A stretch of 59,021 bases of DNA from Planctomycetaceae bacterium (GTDB lineage Bacteria; Planctomycetota; Planctomycetia; Planctomycetales; Planctomycetaceae), in NCBI GenBank assembly GCA_900299185.1, contig OMIV01000119.1, positions 1 through 59,021 of the forward strand. Direction: 5' to 3'. The notes below the pieces were generated by a model that worked only from the letters and a program-made list of their open reading frames with translations, was not told where the DNA came from and did no database searches. The position numbers and the translations under genes are program-made. Position 1 is the stretch's first letter, and the number at the start of each line of letters is the position of its first letter. Of the stretch, positions 44,410-52,451 are shown one piece after another.

Positions 44410-44529
44410 ATGTTGCTGTCCTACTTAGATCCCGGTGCTGGCAGTCTGCTGATGCAGGTTGTCGTCGGTGGCGCAGGTGGCTTGTTGGTCGTCAGCAAGT
44501 ATGTGCGGAATCTTTTGAAGTCGCGTTAG
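44410..44529 (+). CDS. 39-residue small membrane protein with a YLDPGAGSLL motif
   Basis: ATG at 44410 encodes MLLSYLDPGAGSLLMQ, then a hydrophobic Val/Gly helix (VVVGGAGGLLVVS) and a basic end (KYVRNLLKSR). The YLDPG(A/S/T)GS(L/I)(L/I)(L/M)Q motif with one helix recurs as a tiny standalone gene or gene start in varied bacteria, to my recollection. It is short enough to be missed by automatic gene finding. It lies between the sulfatase and a secreted hypothetical protein. Function unknown. Confidence 0.6.
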   Translation: MLLSYLDPGAGSLLMQVVVGGAGGLLVVSKYVRNLLKSR

Positions 44530-44585
44530 GTCTCACCGAGCCCGCATGAATGCGGCTGAAACTTCTCTTCTCCGAGGAACTCTCC

Positions 44586-45320
44586 ATGAAATGCAAACTG
44601 CTCGCTGCAGCCTTCGTTGGTCTGTTGTCGACGGCAGGCTTGATGGCTGTCGCTCAAAAGCCCGGAGATCGGCCGCCTCCACCAGGTGCGCCGGGCAAAC
44701 TCAAGAAGCCGCAGATGAGCGACACCATTAAGGCCAACATCTATGCCGACAACTGGTTCATGCTCTACGTCAACGGCGAGCTCGTGGCGGTCGACTCGAT
44801 CAAGTTCATCCCCCACAACGTGATCTCGGTCGACATGCTGCCGACGTATCCCATGACGATCGCCGTCATGGCCAAGGACAACGCCGATCCTCAGACGGGC
44901 ATGGAGTACGCCAACACCAACATTGGTGACGGTGGCTTCATCCTGAAGTTCGGCGACGGGACGGTCACCAACGCAAGCTGGAAAGCGAAGGCGTTCTCGA
45001 CTGGGCCCATCAATCGCGACACCAAGAACCCGCGCGTCGAGAATACTCCCATCCCAGAGAACTGGTTCGCCGTCGACTTCGACGACAGCTCGTGGGGCAA
45101 GGCCAAGGAATACACCGAAGACGAAGTGAATCCGAAGCAGCCTTACTTCGAGCATGACTTCAAAGGCGCGAAGTTCATTTGGTCGAACGACATCGACCTC
45201 GACAACACCGTGTTGTTTCGGCACGTCGTGAAGAGCCCGCCGGACGGTAAGCCGCGCGTGAACTACTCCAACCTCAACAACATCGTGCCTGACTCGCCGC
45301 CGAAGAAGCCAAAGAAGTGA
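44586..45320 (+). CDS. Secreted protein of unknown function
   Basis: About 244 residues. A signal peptide (MKCKLLAAAFVGLLSTAGLMAVA) is followed by a Pro-rich stretch (PGDRPPPPGAPGKLKKP) and a soluble domain with NIYADNWFMLYVNGELVAVDSIKFIPHNV and DIDLDNTVLFRHVV, ending Lys/Pro-rich. The NWFMLYVNGE segment resembles a carbohydrate-binding or jelly-roll strand set, but no family is recognised. It may bind surface polymers. A hairpin terminator follows 15 bases after the stop. Confidence 0.75.
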   Translation: MKCKLLAAAFVGLLSTAGLMAVAQKPGDRPPPPGAPGKLKKPQMSDTIKANIYADNWFMLYVNGELVAVDSIKFIPHNVISVDMLPTYPMTIAVMAKDNADPQTGMEYANTNIGDGGFILKFGDGTVTNASWKAKAFSTGPINRDTKNPRVENTPIPENWFAVDFDDSSWGKAKEYTEDEVNPKQPYFEHDFKGAKFIWSNDIDLDNTVLFRHVVKSPPDGKPRVNYSNLNNIVPDSPPKKPKK

Positions 45321-45335
45321 CAATGGGTATTGGCG

Positions 45336-45358
45336 GGCAGCGAGGATTACTCGCTGCC
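45336..45358 (+). terminator. Hairpin after the secreted hypothetical gene
   Basis: A perfect 9-bp stem GGCAGCGAG-GATTA-CTCGCTGCC, followed only by TTC, so a weak or Rho-type terminator. Confidence 0.55.
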
Positions 45359-45490
45359 TTCAGACCGCACGGCATATCCACTTCGTCCGCAACGGCGTTG
45401 GTCCGCATGATCGGCACAGTTAGTTCATTCTCCGCATGCTCCCCGCTTTGAAGAGGAAACTCATCTGTTGGAGCGATGAAACCACAGAAG

Positions 45491-45566
45491 CCTGGCCGAA
45501 AACTTTACCAGGTTTACCCGCCCTGCCTCGTCTGGCAGGACACTCCATTCACGGGCGTGTGCCCGT
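45491..45566 (+). promoter_or_regulatory. Three-hairpin leader before the Cys-rich repeat gene
   Basis: CCTGG/CCAGG (45491-45495 with 45508-45512), CCTGCC-TCGTCT-GGCAGG (45522-45539) and ACGGGC-GTGT-GCCCGT-TT (45551-45568) lie in a row 63 bases before the start codon. They could form a regulated leader or a stabilising structure for an abundant mRNA. No known riboswitch was matched. Confidence 0.4.
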
Positions 45567-45628
45567 TTCTGTCGCAACTGGAGTGACAACTGTTGGTTTC
45601 TGGTTTCACGTTTGAGGAGATGCCCGGA

Positions 45629-46354
45629 ATGAAGTGGAATACCCTGACCCAAGCGTTAGTGGTCCTGGCGGCAAGCATCGGCAGCGCACAAGCCGGCTTG
45701 TTCGATCATGGTCCATCGTGTTGTGCCCCTCGTGCTCCAGCTTGTGCGCCTAAGGCCGCCAGCTGCGCTGCTCCTTGTGCTCCAGCTTGTGCTCCACAAG
45801 CAGCAAGCTGTGCAGCTCCTGCGAGCTGTGCTCCAGCTTGTGCTCCACAAGTTGCGAACTGTGCAGCCCCAGCGGCTTGTGCACCAGCTTGTGCACCAGC
45901 TCCTAAGAGCTGTGCTGCACCTTGTGCACCAGCTTGTGCTCCAGCTCCTAAGAGCTGTGCTGCACCTTGTGCGCCTGCTTGTGCTCCAGCTGCGGCGACC
46001 TGTGCCGCTCCTTGTGCACCAGCTTGTGCTCCAGCTGCTAAGAGCTGCGCTGCTCCATGTGCTCCAGCCTGTGCTCCAGCGGCTCCAAGCTGCTGTGCTC
46101 CGGCTCATACCTGCAACAGCTGCTGCAAGCCAAAGTGCCATCTGCCGAAGCTCTGCTTGCCGAAGATCGATCCTTGCTGCATGCCAAAGTGCCACATGCC
46201 GAAGCTCTGCTTGCCAAAGCTTGACCTGTGTCATTGCCACATGCCGAAGCTCTCGCTGCCTTCGCTCTGCAAGCCAAAGTGTGGTTGCAGCCACAGCTGC
46301 GCACCTTCCTGTGCAGCTCCTTGTGCTCCGACCTGTGCAGCTCCTGGCCACTAA
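45629..46354 (+). CDS. Cys/Ala/Pro-rich repeat protein, candidate wall protein
   Basis: 241 residues. A signal peptide (LTQALVVLAASIGSAQAG) is followed by about 135 residues of CAPACAPA-type repeats with a 15-residue unit (PKSCAAPCAPACAPA), then a Lys/His/Cys part built on KCHLPKLCLPK units, and a short return to the repeat. More than 40 Cys are present, nearly one residue in five. Planctomycete walls were long described as proteinaceous, rich in Cys and Pro and cross-linked by disulfides; this protein fits such a component. The start is the ATG at 45629, the first before the signal peptide. No family was recognised, so the wall role is an inference. Confidence 0.75.
   Translation: MKWNTLTQALVVLAASIGSAQAGLFDHGPSCCAPRAPACAPKAASCAAPCAPACAPQAASCAAPASCAPACAPQVANCAAPAACAPACAPAPKSCAAPCAPACAPAPKSCAAPCAPACAPAAATCAAPCAPACAPAAKSCAAPCAPACAPAAPSCCAPAHTCNSCCKPKCHLPKLCLPKIDPCCMPKCHMPKLCLPKLDLCHCHMPKLSLPSLCKPKCGCSHSCAPSCAAPCAPTCAAPGH
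45902..45991. repeat. 45-bp tandem repeat in the Cys-rich gene
   Basis: Two nearly identical units start at 45902 and 45947 (CCTAAGAGCTGTGCTGCACC is identical in both). Further, more diverged units extend the pattern on both sides. Confidence 0.85.
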
Positions 46355-46363
46355 TCATCTGAG

Positions 46364-46397
46364 ACCAACACCCGCTCCGATATCAAGTGGGTGTTGG
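46364..46397 (+). terminator. Hairpin just after the Cys-rich gene
   Basis: CCAACACCC (46365-46373) pairs with GGGTGTTGG (46389-46397). It lies about 10 bases after the stop and is followed by CTCT rather than a T-run. Confidence 0.55.
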
Positions 46398-46563
46398 CTC
46401 TAAGTATTGGCTTGTCGAGCACACCACTCGATCGTGATCTCTCCCCTTGAGCTAGCTCCCTTGATTACGGTCGACGCCTCGACTGGTCGTTACTCTCGCT
46501 GACTCACGACGCACCTCTCTGATTGACAGCATTGGCTCAGCATACAACTGAGATTCAACCTCA

Positions 46564-46603
46564 GACGAGGATGCCGACTTCGGTATCCTCGTCGTTGTTT
46601 TTA
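46564..46603 (+). terminator. Intrinsic terminator downstream of the Cys-rich gene
   Basis: A 13-bp stem with one mismatch (GACGAGGATGCCG, 46564-46576, with 46581-46593) is followed by GTTGTTTTT. It is 210 bases past the Cys-rich stop codon. Confidence 0.8.
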
Positions 46604-46700
46604 TGAATGAGTTTGATTGGCTTAATGTCGAGGCGACATCACGCGTTGAGCCATCAACTAAGTCCAAAAGCAGTGTTGATTGAGTTGTCTGTAACTCGCC

Positions 46701-46770
46701 TTCTCTGTGTTCTCTGCGACCGTGCAGCGAACAAGATTCCAACCGCAAAGTCGCGGAGAACGCAGAGGAC
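46701..46770. repeat. CAGAGGCGC-type dispersed inverted repeat, copy 4
   Basis: The 20-base arms 46701-46720 and 46750-46769 match at 17 positions around a loop of about 29 bases. The left arm begins TTCTCTGTGTTCTCTGCG. Confidence 0.7.
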
Positions 46771-47056
46771 GAAAGATTGGCCACGACTCTTCAGGCTTCG
46801 CTGGCCACTCAACTTCCCGCTTCGAATCGGTCCACCAAAGTCTGCAACGTTCCCGATGGACTCGCCGTCAGATCATCTTCAAGAAGCTGACGCTCCCATC
46901 ATCGTGTGAATGGTCGAGCGTCTGACCCAGACATCGCGTTTCAGCTACGTCGCAATCTGTGGTGTAAGGAAAACGTCAGCCAACAGGCATCGACGAGATT
47001 CACAAAGCGCAGCACACAGTCCGACGACTTCGTTCTGACGTTCCCGACAAAAGTCG

Positions 47057-47118
47057 GTGGCGCAGGTTTTCAACCTGAGAAACTGCAACGCAACAGGCAG
47101 GTTACAAACCTGCCCCAC
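47057..47118. repeat. CAGGTTTxxAACCTG-type inverted repeat
   Basis: The 21-base arms 47057-47077 and 47098-47118 match at 18 positions. Each arm is itself a partial palindrome (CAGGTT..AACCTG). Confidence 0.75.
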
Positions 47119-47145
47119 GGCATAAGGCGACTCTTACCAGAGTTA

Positions 47146-47823
47146 TTAGTTCCGGCTGTCGCCGCTGCTGTCGTGCTCTTCGCTCTTCCGTAAATGCTGC
47201 ACCCATGCGGGCGGCAAATTGACGAAGATCCAATCGCGGCGGACTCGGAATCGTTGAGTGAATTGGCTCATCGTGGCGTCGATGAGCCCCAGACGCTCGC
47301 GAGCTTGTTTCGCTCCTACACGCTTTCGAATCGATCTCACATACATGTATTCGAAGTAGGACAACGTTCCGCCCGGCGAGAGCAATCGGAAGTAAGCCTG
47401 GAAGACTTCATCCACCAGGCTCGCCGGAAAGTTGTTGAGCGGCAGCCCCGAGATAATGAAGTCGTAAGGCTCTTCGGCTTCGAATTCTTGCAGCGGAACC
47501 ACATGCACCTGAGACCGTTCGGCAATGTGACGGTAGGTCGGATCTTGCTCGAACTTCTTGCGCAGCACGTCTGCGAAAGTCTCATTCAATTCCACCAGAT
47601 CCAAGATGTCGCCGGGTTGCCCCTGCCTCACCAGCCAGTCGGTGACTGCTCCGGTTCCAGGGCCTATTTCGAGAATGCGGACTGGTCTGTCATCGACTCG
47701 TCGCTTCAACGGTCGCAACAGCGCCGCGGCCAGGAATCGACTACTGGGCGCGATGGCTCCCGTTGTCTCGAACCGGCTGCGGAACTCGCGAAAGAACGTG
47801 GCGTATTCTCGAAGCGAAGGCAT
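47146..47823 (-). CDS. Class I SAM-dependent methyltransferase, phospholipid N-methyltransferase-like
   Basis: About 225 residues from the ATG at 47823. SAM motif I is VRILEIGPGTGAVTDWL, with the acidic residue of motif II in DLVELNETFADVL and the later YDFIISGLPLNNFPASLVDEVFQAYFRLLSPGGTLSYFEYM. The GLPLNNF segment resembles PmtA-type phosphatidylethanolamine N-methyltransferases. A longer frame up to 47946 adds an unlikely Arg-rich start. It is probably membrane-associated at the lipid surface. Divergent from the SMP-30-like gene. A broad small-molecule methyltransferase is the alternative. Confidence 0.75.
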   Translation of the reverse strand: MPSLREYATFFREFRSRFETTGAIAPSSRFLAAALLRPLKRRVDDRPVRILEIGPGTGAVTDWLVRQGQPGDILDLVELNETFADVLRKKFEQDPTYRHIAERSQVHVVPLQEFEAEEPYDFIISGLPLNNFPASLVDEVFQAYFRLLSPGGTLSYFEYMYVRSIRKRVGAKQARERLGLIDATMSQFTQRFRVRRDWIFVNLPPAWVQHLRKSEEHDSSGDSRN

Positions 47824-48047
47824 GAGATCACTCAGCAGGGATACGTCATTGATGCAGTCAACGATCGGGGGCGACACATTACGCGGGCGATGGAGGGCGA
47901 GCCACCAGTTGTCTCGCTGTGACTTCGCTTCAGGCCGTGATCTCAATTATTGGCAATCCGCCAGAGTCGACTTCAATGTTCTCCATACCCGGCCATACGC
48001 ATCTTTGTTTTCGCGAAGCGCCCACATTTCAGTCAGAGGATTCGAGC

Positions 48048-49028
48048 ATGACAATCGACTTAAAGCATACGCCGCTACCCACCGACTTCGTCGATCCAGT
48101 CGGCATTGCACCGGCATCTTTCGTCGCGTTCACAGAAGGTCCAGCGGCCACGGCTGACGGAATCGTTTACTTCAGCGACATCGTCAATAACCGCATTATG
48201 AGATTTGATTCTCAGACCAAGACCACCAGCGTGTGGCGCATTCCGAGCGGGCGAACCAATGGGCTGCTGTTCGATGCTCAAGGTCGGCTGTTGGCTTGCG
48301 AGGGGAATGAGTTCGGTCCGAATGACGGCAATCGACGGATAACTCGCACAGACATGACAACGGGCAAAGTCGAAGTCCTGACGAGTCACTATGAAGGTCG
48401 GCGTTACAACGCTCCCAACGACATCGCAGCTTGTAGCAACGGACTGATCTTCTTCACCGATCCGTGCTACGGTGATCGAGCCACGATGGAGCTTGATCAC
48501 GATTCGGTTTATCGCATCGACTTGGACGGCAGCGTTACGCGTGTGATCACGCAACCGGCGATTCAGCGGCCGAACGGTATCGCGCTAAGTCCAAACGAAC
48601 GGACTTTGTATCTCGTCGATAGCTGCCCGGTGATTGGTGGCAATCGCAAGATTTGGGCGTTCGACTTGGCGAGCAATGGAACGCTCAGCAACCAGCGAGT
48701 CGTATTTGACTTCGGCAGCGGACGCGGCGGAGACGGCATGGCCGTTGATCAGGCCGGCAACTTGTATGTCGCTGCGGGGATCTCGCGAGCACGCGGTCCC
48801 CACGAAAGTTCGGACGTACCACCGGGCATCTACATCATCACGCCCGAGGGTGAACTCAAAGGTCGCATCCCCGTGACCGAAGACGTACTCACCAACGTGA
48901 CCTTCGGCGGCGACGACTTGAAGACGCTCTACATCACGGCGGGCAAGACGCTGTTCTCAGTGCGAGTCACCACGCCGGGCTTTGTCGTGCATCGCAAACC
49001 AGCCATCGCCACGACATCCCAATCCTGA
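48048..49028 (+). CDS. SMP-30/gluconolactonase-family protein
   Basis: About 326 residues from the ATG at 48048, with GAGG upstream. The six-bladed propeller is clear: FTEGPAATADGIVYFSDIVNNRIMRFD (with the metal Glu of blade 1), then NAPNDIAACSNGLIFFTDPCYG and RPNGIALSPNERTLYLVDS, and DGMAVDQAGNLYVAAG. The Glu, two Asn and Asp that bind the divalent metal in lactonases are in those motifs. It hydrolyses sugar lactones in sugar-acid catabolism; there is no signal peptide. The exact lactone is unknown. Confidence 0.85.
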   Translation: MTIDLKHTPLPTDFVDPVGIAPASFVAFTEGPAATADGIVYFSDIVNNRIMRFDSQTKTTSVWRIPSGRTNGLLFDAQGRLLACEGNEFGPNDGNRRITRTDMTTGKVEVLTSHYEGRRYNAPNDIAACSNGLIFFTDPCYGDRATMELDHDSVYRIDLDGSVTRVITQPAIQRPNGIALSPNERTLYLVDSCPVIGGNRKIWAFDLASNGTLSNQRVVFDFGSGRGGDGMAVDQAGNLYVAAGISRARGPHESSDVPPGIYIITPEGELKGRIPVTEDVLTNVTFGGDDLKTLYITAGKTLFSVRVTTPGFVVHRKPAIATTSQS

Positions 49029-49056
49029 TCCGTGTTTCAGCCGCAGCGATGAGGAA

Positions 49057-49195
49057 CTTCCAAACTCAGTCTTCTCTGTGTCCCCCGTGCCTCTGTGTCT
49101 CCAATCGCATTGTCCTGTCGGAGATGGCTCGAAGACTTGAAACACAGAGGCACAGAGAACACTGAGAAAACGAGAACGGCGCAGCTTCCAAACTC
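49057..49195. repeat. Dispersed inverted repeat, copy 5, flanked by an 11-bp direct repeat
   Basis: The inverted arms 49072-49100 and about 49141-49170 share the CACAGAGGCAC core. The element is bracketed by the direct repeat CTTCCAAACTC at 49057-49067 and 49185-49195, as a target-site duplication would be. Confidence 0.65.
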
Positions 49196-49253
49196 GCACT
49201 TTGGGCCTGTCGAGGAACGTTGTTCTTCGAAGGCCCCGGTGCGTCGAAGCCGC

Positions 49254-50318
49254 TTACTTCTCGCCGCGAATCCAGTCTGCAATGAAGAGGTGGCTGCTCT
49301 TGTCCGGCGTGCGCGTCGACGTCCACATCATCTTCTTGCCATCGGGACTGAAGACTGGCAGCACGTCATGCGCGGGCTCGAACGTGATCTGCTCGACCTT
49401 GCCGGCTTTCAAACTGCTGTCGCTGGCTTCGATATCCATTGTGAAGAGATGGAAGCTCGCGCCCATCGGCCCCTTCGAATAATCGGCGCCGCTCCAGATC
49501 AAGTACTTACCGCTCGGATGGAAGAACGGGCACCAGTTGACCTGATCCAGGTTGTTGGTGAGCTGCACTTCGGTCTTGCCATCCACCGAGATCGCGAAGA
49601 GTTGCAGCATGTGCTCCTTCTGCCGGTCGCTGCGGAAGATGACCCACTTGTTATCGGGCGAGAAGAACGGGCCGCCGTCATAGCCCTTCTGATTCGTGAG
49701 CTGCCGAACTTCAGTGCCGTCGGCATTCATGATGTAGAGATCGGGGTCACCGTCGCGACTCGACGTAAAGACGATGTGCTTGCCGTCGGACGAGTAGCTG
49801 CCTTCTGCGTCGTAACCGGGCGAGTCCGTCAGGCGAGTCAAACCCGTGCCGTCCGGGTTGATGGTGTAGAGATCCATGTGAGGATCGAAGTCCCATTGAT
49901 AGCGACGACGTCCGCCGGCAGCGGCTAAGTCGCGCCCGGCTTTCTCGGTGTCTTCGATCTTGGGGTCCGAGTGGCTCGACGCAAACAAGATGCGCTTCCC
50001 GTCGGGCGTGAAGTAAGCGCAGGTGGTGCGACCTCGACCGGGGCTTAATCGCAGCGGTGTCCCGCCTTCGAGCTTCTGAGTGTAGATCTGATAGAAGGGG
50101 TAACCGATTGGGTAAGCCTGATAGACAATGTTCTGACCGTCCGCCGAAAAGTAGCCCTCGCCCGCGCGCGGGAAGCCGTTCGTCACTTGCTTGATGTTCT
50201 TCAAATGAGCGGCCTCTTGCTGAGCCGCATCCGCTCCCTCAGCTCGTTGAGAAACGCCATTCATCGAAACGCCCAAGAGCGCCGCGATGATCCACTTCAG
50301 TCCCCGAAGTCGCTTCAT
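49254..50318 (-). CDS. TolB-like WD40/PD40 beta-propeller protein, secreted
   Basis: 354 residues. A signal peptide (GLKWIIAALLGVSMNGVSQRAEG) is followed by at least five PD40 repeats, for example GYFSADGQNIVYQAYP, AYFTPDGKRILFASS, GSYSSDGKHIVFTSSRDGDPDLYIMNADGTEVRQLTN and FFSPDNKWVIFRSDR. TolB-like propellers bind protein or peptide partners in the periplasm. The final blade ends SSHLFIADWIRGEK. No TolB N-terminal domain is present, so it is not TolB itself. Role unknown. Confidence 0.85.
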   Translation of the reverse strand: MKRLRGLKWIIAALLGVSMNGVSQRAEGADAAQQEAAHLKNIKQVTNGFPRAGEGYFSADGQNIVYQAYPIGYPFYQIYTQKLEGGTPLRLSPGRGRTTCAYFTPDGKRILFASSHSDPKIEDTEKAGRDLAAAGGRRRYQWDFDPHMDLYTINPDGTGLTRLTDSPGYDAEGSYSSDGKHIVFTSSRDGDPDLYIMNADGTEVRQLTNQKGYDGGPFFSPDNKWVIFRSDRQKEHMLQLFAISVDGKTEVQLTNNLDQVNWCPFFHPSGKYLIWSGADYSKGPMGASFHLFTMDIEASDSSLKAGKVEQITFEPAHDVLPVFSPDGKKMMWTSTRTPDKSSHLFIADWIRGEK

Positions 50319-50900
50319 GCTGTAGTCCTTTGTTCTTCAAACTGTGAATGCTTTGTGTGACGAGAAGATTCCAGCGAGGCTGCGCGTCAGACCAGAGTAG
50401 CCATCATCGCTCCGCGTGATGAGCCTTCCTCCCAGCGCCCTCACCTGCCAACGAAGATCGCTACTTGTTCGAACTCAAACTTGGAAGGCACGTCACGCGG
50501 AGCGATGACGGCTACTTTGATCGAGAACAGTTTTCAAAAACTCTGCGTGCTCCGCTCCTCTGCGGTGGAACGAAACTTCCACATCCAAGAAGCCGAGATG
50601 AGAAAGAGTTCGCATTACGGAAGGCTCGTTGCCGGAACTCTCGATCGTTCTGCCCATCTCTTGATTGCTCCCAGGCCGCACTCTGTTGGAGTGAGTGACT
50701 TTGTGAAGGGCGAAGATGTAGCAACTGCGCCCCGAGAAGTGCATTCGATAGGCAGATGATCCCGTCGACGGTTTCAAAGCGCAGCCTGTTTAGTTTTCCG
50801 TGTCGTCAGCGCGACGGACTATCAATCGCCGAGGAATGACGACAAACCTTCCGCGTTTCGATGTCTCGCTGTCAGCACGACTTTGTTTGAGAGGACTCCT
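50319..50900. other. 582-bp divergent gap with one palindrome
   Basis: Between the TolB-like and ceramidase-like genes. It holds the inverted repeat 50398-50514 and a lone CTGCGTGCTCCGCTCCTCTGCG segment near 50538, which looks like half of a CAGAGGCGC-type repeat. No gene. Confidence 0.5.
50398..50514. repeat. CATCGCTCCGCGTGA-type inverted repeat
   Basis: The 24-base arms 50398-50421 and 50491-50514 match at 22 positions. The core TCATCGCTCCGCGTGA is identical in both arms. Confidence 0.8.
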
Positions 50901-52268
50901 ATGTCGATCACCCTTACTGCCTGGCGTTGGTTACTGACGATTGCCTGTCTCACCTCGACGAGCATCGCTCTGGCTCAAGAACTGCGCGATGGGCAGTTCT
51001 CGGTCGTGTCGAACTTGAAAGCTGGAGTCGGCAAAGTCGACATCACTCCGACAGATGTGGCTGGCCTGACCGTGATCGGACATCGCCGCGAAGTCACCGG
51101 CGTTCGAGACCCTCTGCGGGCCGGTGTGCTGCTGCTGGATGACGGTGAAACGAAGGCGGCCATTGTCACGCTCGACACCATTGGTGCTTGGGACGACATG
51201 GTGAAGGCGGCTCGCGAACGCATTGAGCAAGAGACTGGCACTCCGGCTGCGAACATCATGGTGGCGGCTTCGCACAATCACTCGGGACCGGGCTATGCCG
51301 AGCATCCCAAGTGGGCAGCGGACCTCATCAAGAAGATCGGTCAAGCGGCCAAGACTGCGGCGGCTCAGATGAAGCCGGTCAGCATCGGCTACGGCGAGGA
51401 CCGCATTGGCTTTGGGATCAATCGCCGCAAAGTCATCGATGGCCGCGCAGTCGTGCGGCTCAATCCCGATGGCCCCAACGACCCGCGCGTGAAGGTGCTG
51501 AGGTTCGACGACGGCCAATCACTGACTCCGTTGGCTGTGGTCATGCACGCGGTTTGCCATCCGTGTTTCTTCACTTGGGGAGATAAGGGCTCGCTGCCGT
51601 ATCCGAAGGGCTACCCGAAAATGAGTGCCGACTTCCCCGGTGAGGCGCAGTCGTTTGTCGAACTGATTTACGGCCAGAAGACCAGCTCGCTGTTCTTACA
51701 AGGTTGTGCCGGAGACATCCGTCCGAACCTGCCCGGCTTTCCGTATCGCTGTGCCGACGAAGCCGACATTCAATGGGCTGGGCGAGACCTGGGCGGCGCC
51801 GTGGTGCGAGCTTTGGCTCACAGTGTCACGCGCGAGAAGCTGAAAGAGCGGCCGACTTACTACCAAATCCGAGTAGCCTCGTCGGTCATTGAGTTGCCCG
51901 GCAAAGAGCAGAAAGTGAAGGCCGAACTGCAAGCTCTGAAGGTCGGCCCGTTCCTATTCCTGACCATGCCGGGCGAGCCGATGGTTGAATACGGCCTCCG
52001 CTTAGAAGCAGCCATCGCCGATCGAGCGACCCCGATCATTGTCGGCTACGCCAACGGCAACATCGGCTACATCGCGACCTCCGCCGCCTACGCCGAGGGC
52101 GGGTACGAGCCCAACACTTCCAAGCTTCTCCCCGATGCCGAGGAGCACATCCTGCTGGAGCTGAGTCGTCTCACCGACCGAGTCGTCGGCGACGTCTTCG
52201 ATTCATTCTCCAAGCACCCCAAAGACCAAAAGAAACGCGAAGCCCAAGAACGCAGCCCCGCGAAATAG
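50901..52268 (+). CDS. Neutral/alkaline ceramidase-like secreted protein
   Basis: About 455 residues from the ATG at 50901. A signal peptide (LTAWRWLLTIACLTSTSIALAQ) is followed by the neutral ceramidase N-terminal fold: LKAGVGKVDITPTDVAGLTVIGHRR, then LLDDGETKAAIVTLDTIGAW and the motif VAASHNHSGPGY, whose His residues bind zinc in ceramidases. The VVMHAVCHPCFF and FLQGCAGDIRPN segments also match. Planctomycete members of this family are usually shorter than true ceramidases and lack the C-terminal domain; the lipid or peptide substrate is not known. It is secreted. The downstream gap is repeat-rich. Confidence 0.85.
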   Translation: MSITLTAWRWLLTIACLTSTSIALAQELRDGQFSVVSNLKAGVGKVDITPTDVAGLTVIGHRREVTGVRDPLRAGVLLLDDGETKAAIVTLDTIGAWDDMVKAARERIEQETGTPAANIMVAASHNHSGPGYAEHPKWAADLIKKIGQAAKTAAAQMKPVSIGYGEDRIGFGINRRKVIDGRAVVRLNPDGPNDPRVKVLRFDDGQSLTPLAVVMHAVCHPCFFTWGDKGSLPYPKGYPKMSADFPGEAQSFVELIYGQKTSSLFLQGCAGDIRPNLPGFPYRCADEADIQWAGRDLGGAVVRALAHSVTREKLKERPTYYQIRVASSVIELPGKEQKVKAELQALKVGPFLFLTMPGEPMVEYGLRLEAAIADRATPIIVGYANGNIGYIATSAAYAEGGYEPNTSKLLPDAEEHILLELSRLTDRVVGDVFDSFSKHPKDQKKREAQERSPAK

Positions 52269-52451
52269 AGAGCGCCGCCCCAGGAATTGATACTCAGCGG
52301 AGAGAGGCTGGTGCCGAGCATCCTCAATAACAACACCCAGCCGCAGTATCAGTGCCAGCCCGAATTGGTATCACTGCACACCGTAGCCGCTTCAGACTCA
52401 CGCGAGCCGATCACGTTTTGCGACGGTCGCAGCAGCTTTCCCTAGCTCTAT

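Larger units (their letters stand above)
45321..45628. other. Structured gap before the Cys-rich repeat gene
   Basis: 308 bases holding a terminator-like hairpin and three further hairpins, detailed in separate entries. No gene is supported. Confidence 0.55.
46355..47145. other. 791-bp gap with terminators and repeats, no gene
   Basis: Contains two hairpins after the Cys-rich gene and two dispersed palindromes (46701-46770, 47057-47118), listed separately. Reading frames here are short and cross the palindromes, so none is accepted. Confidence 0.6.

Noticed and set aside
45656-46403. Long open frames on both strands over the Cys-rich gene.
   Set aside because: They are shadows of the biased repeat composition; only the frame with a signal peptide and regular repeat is accepted.
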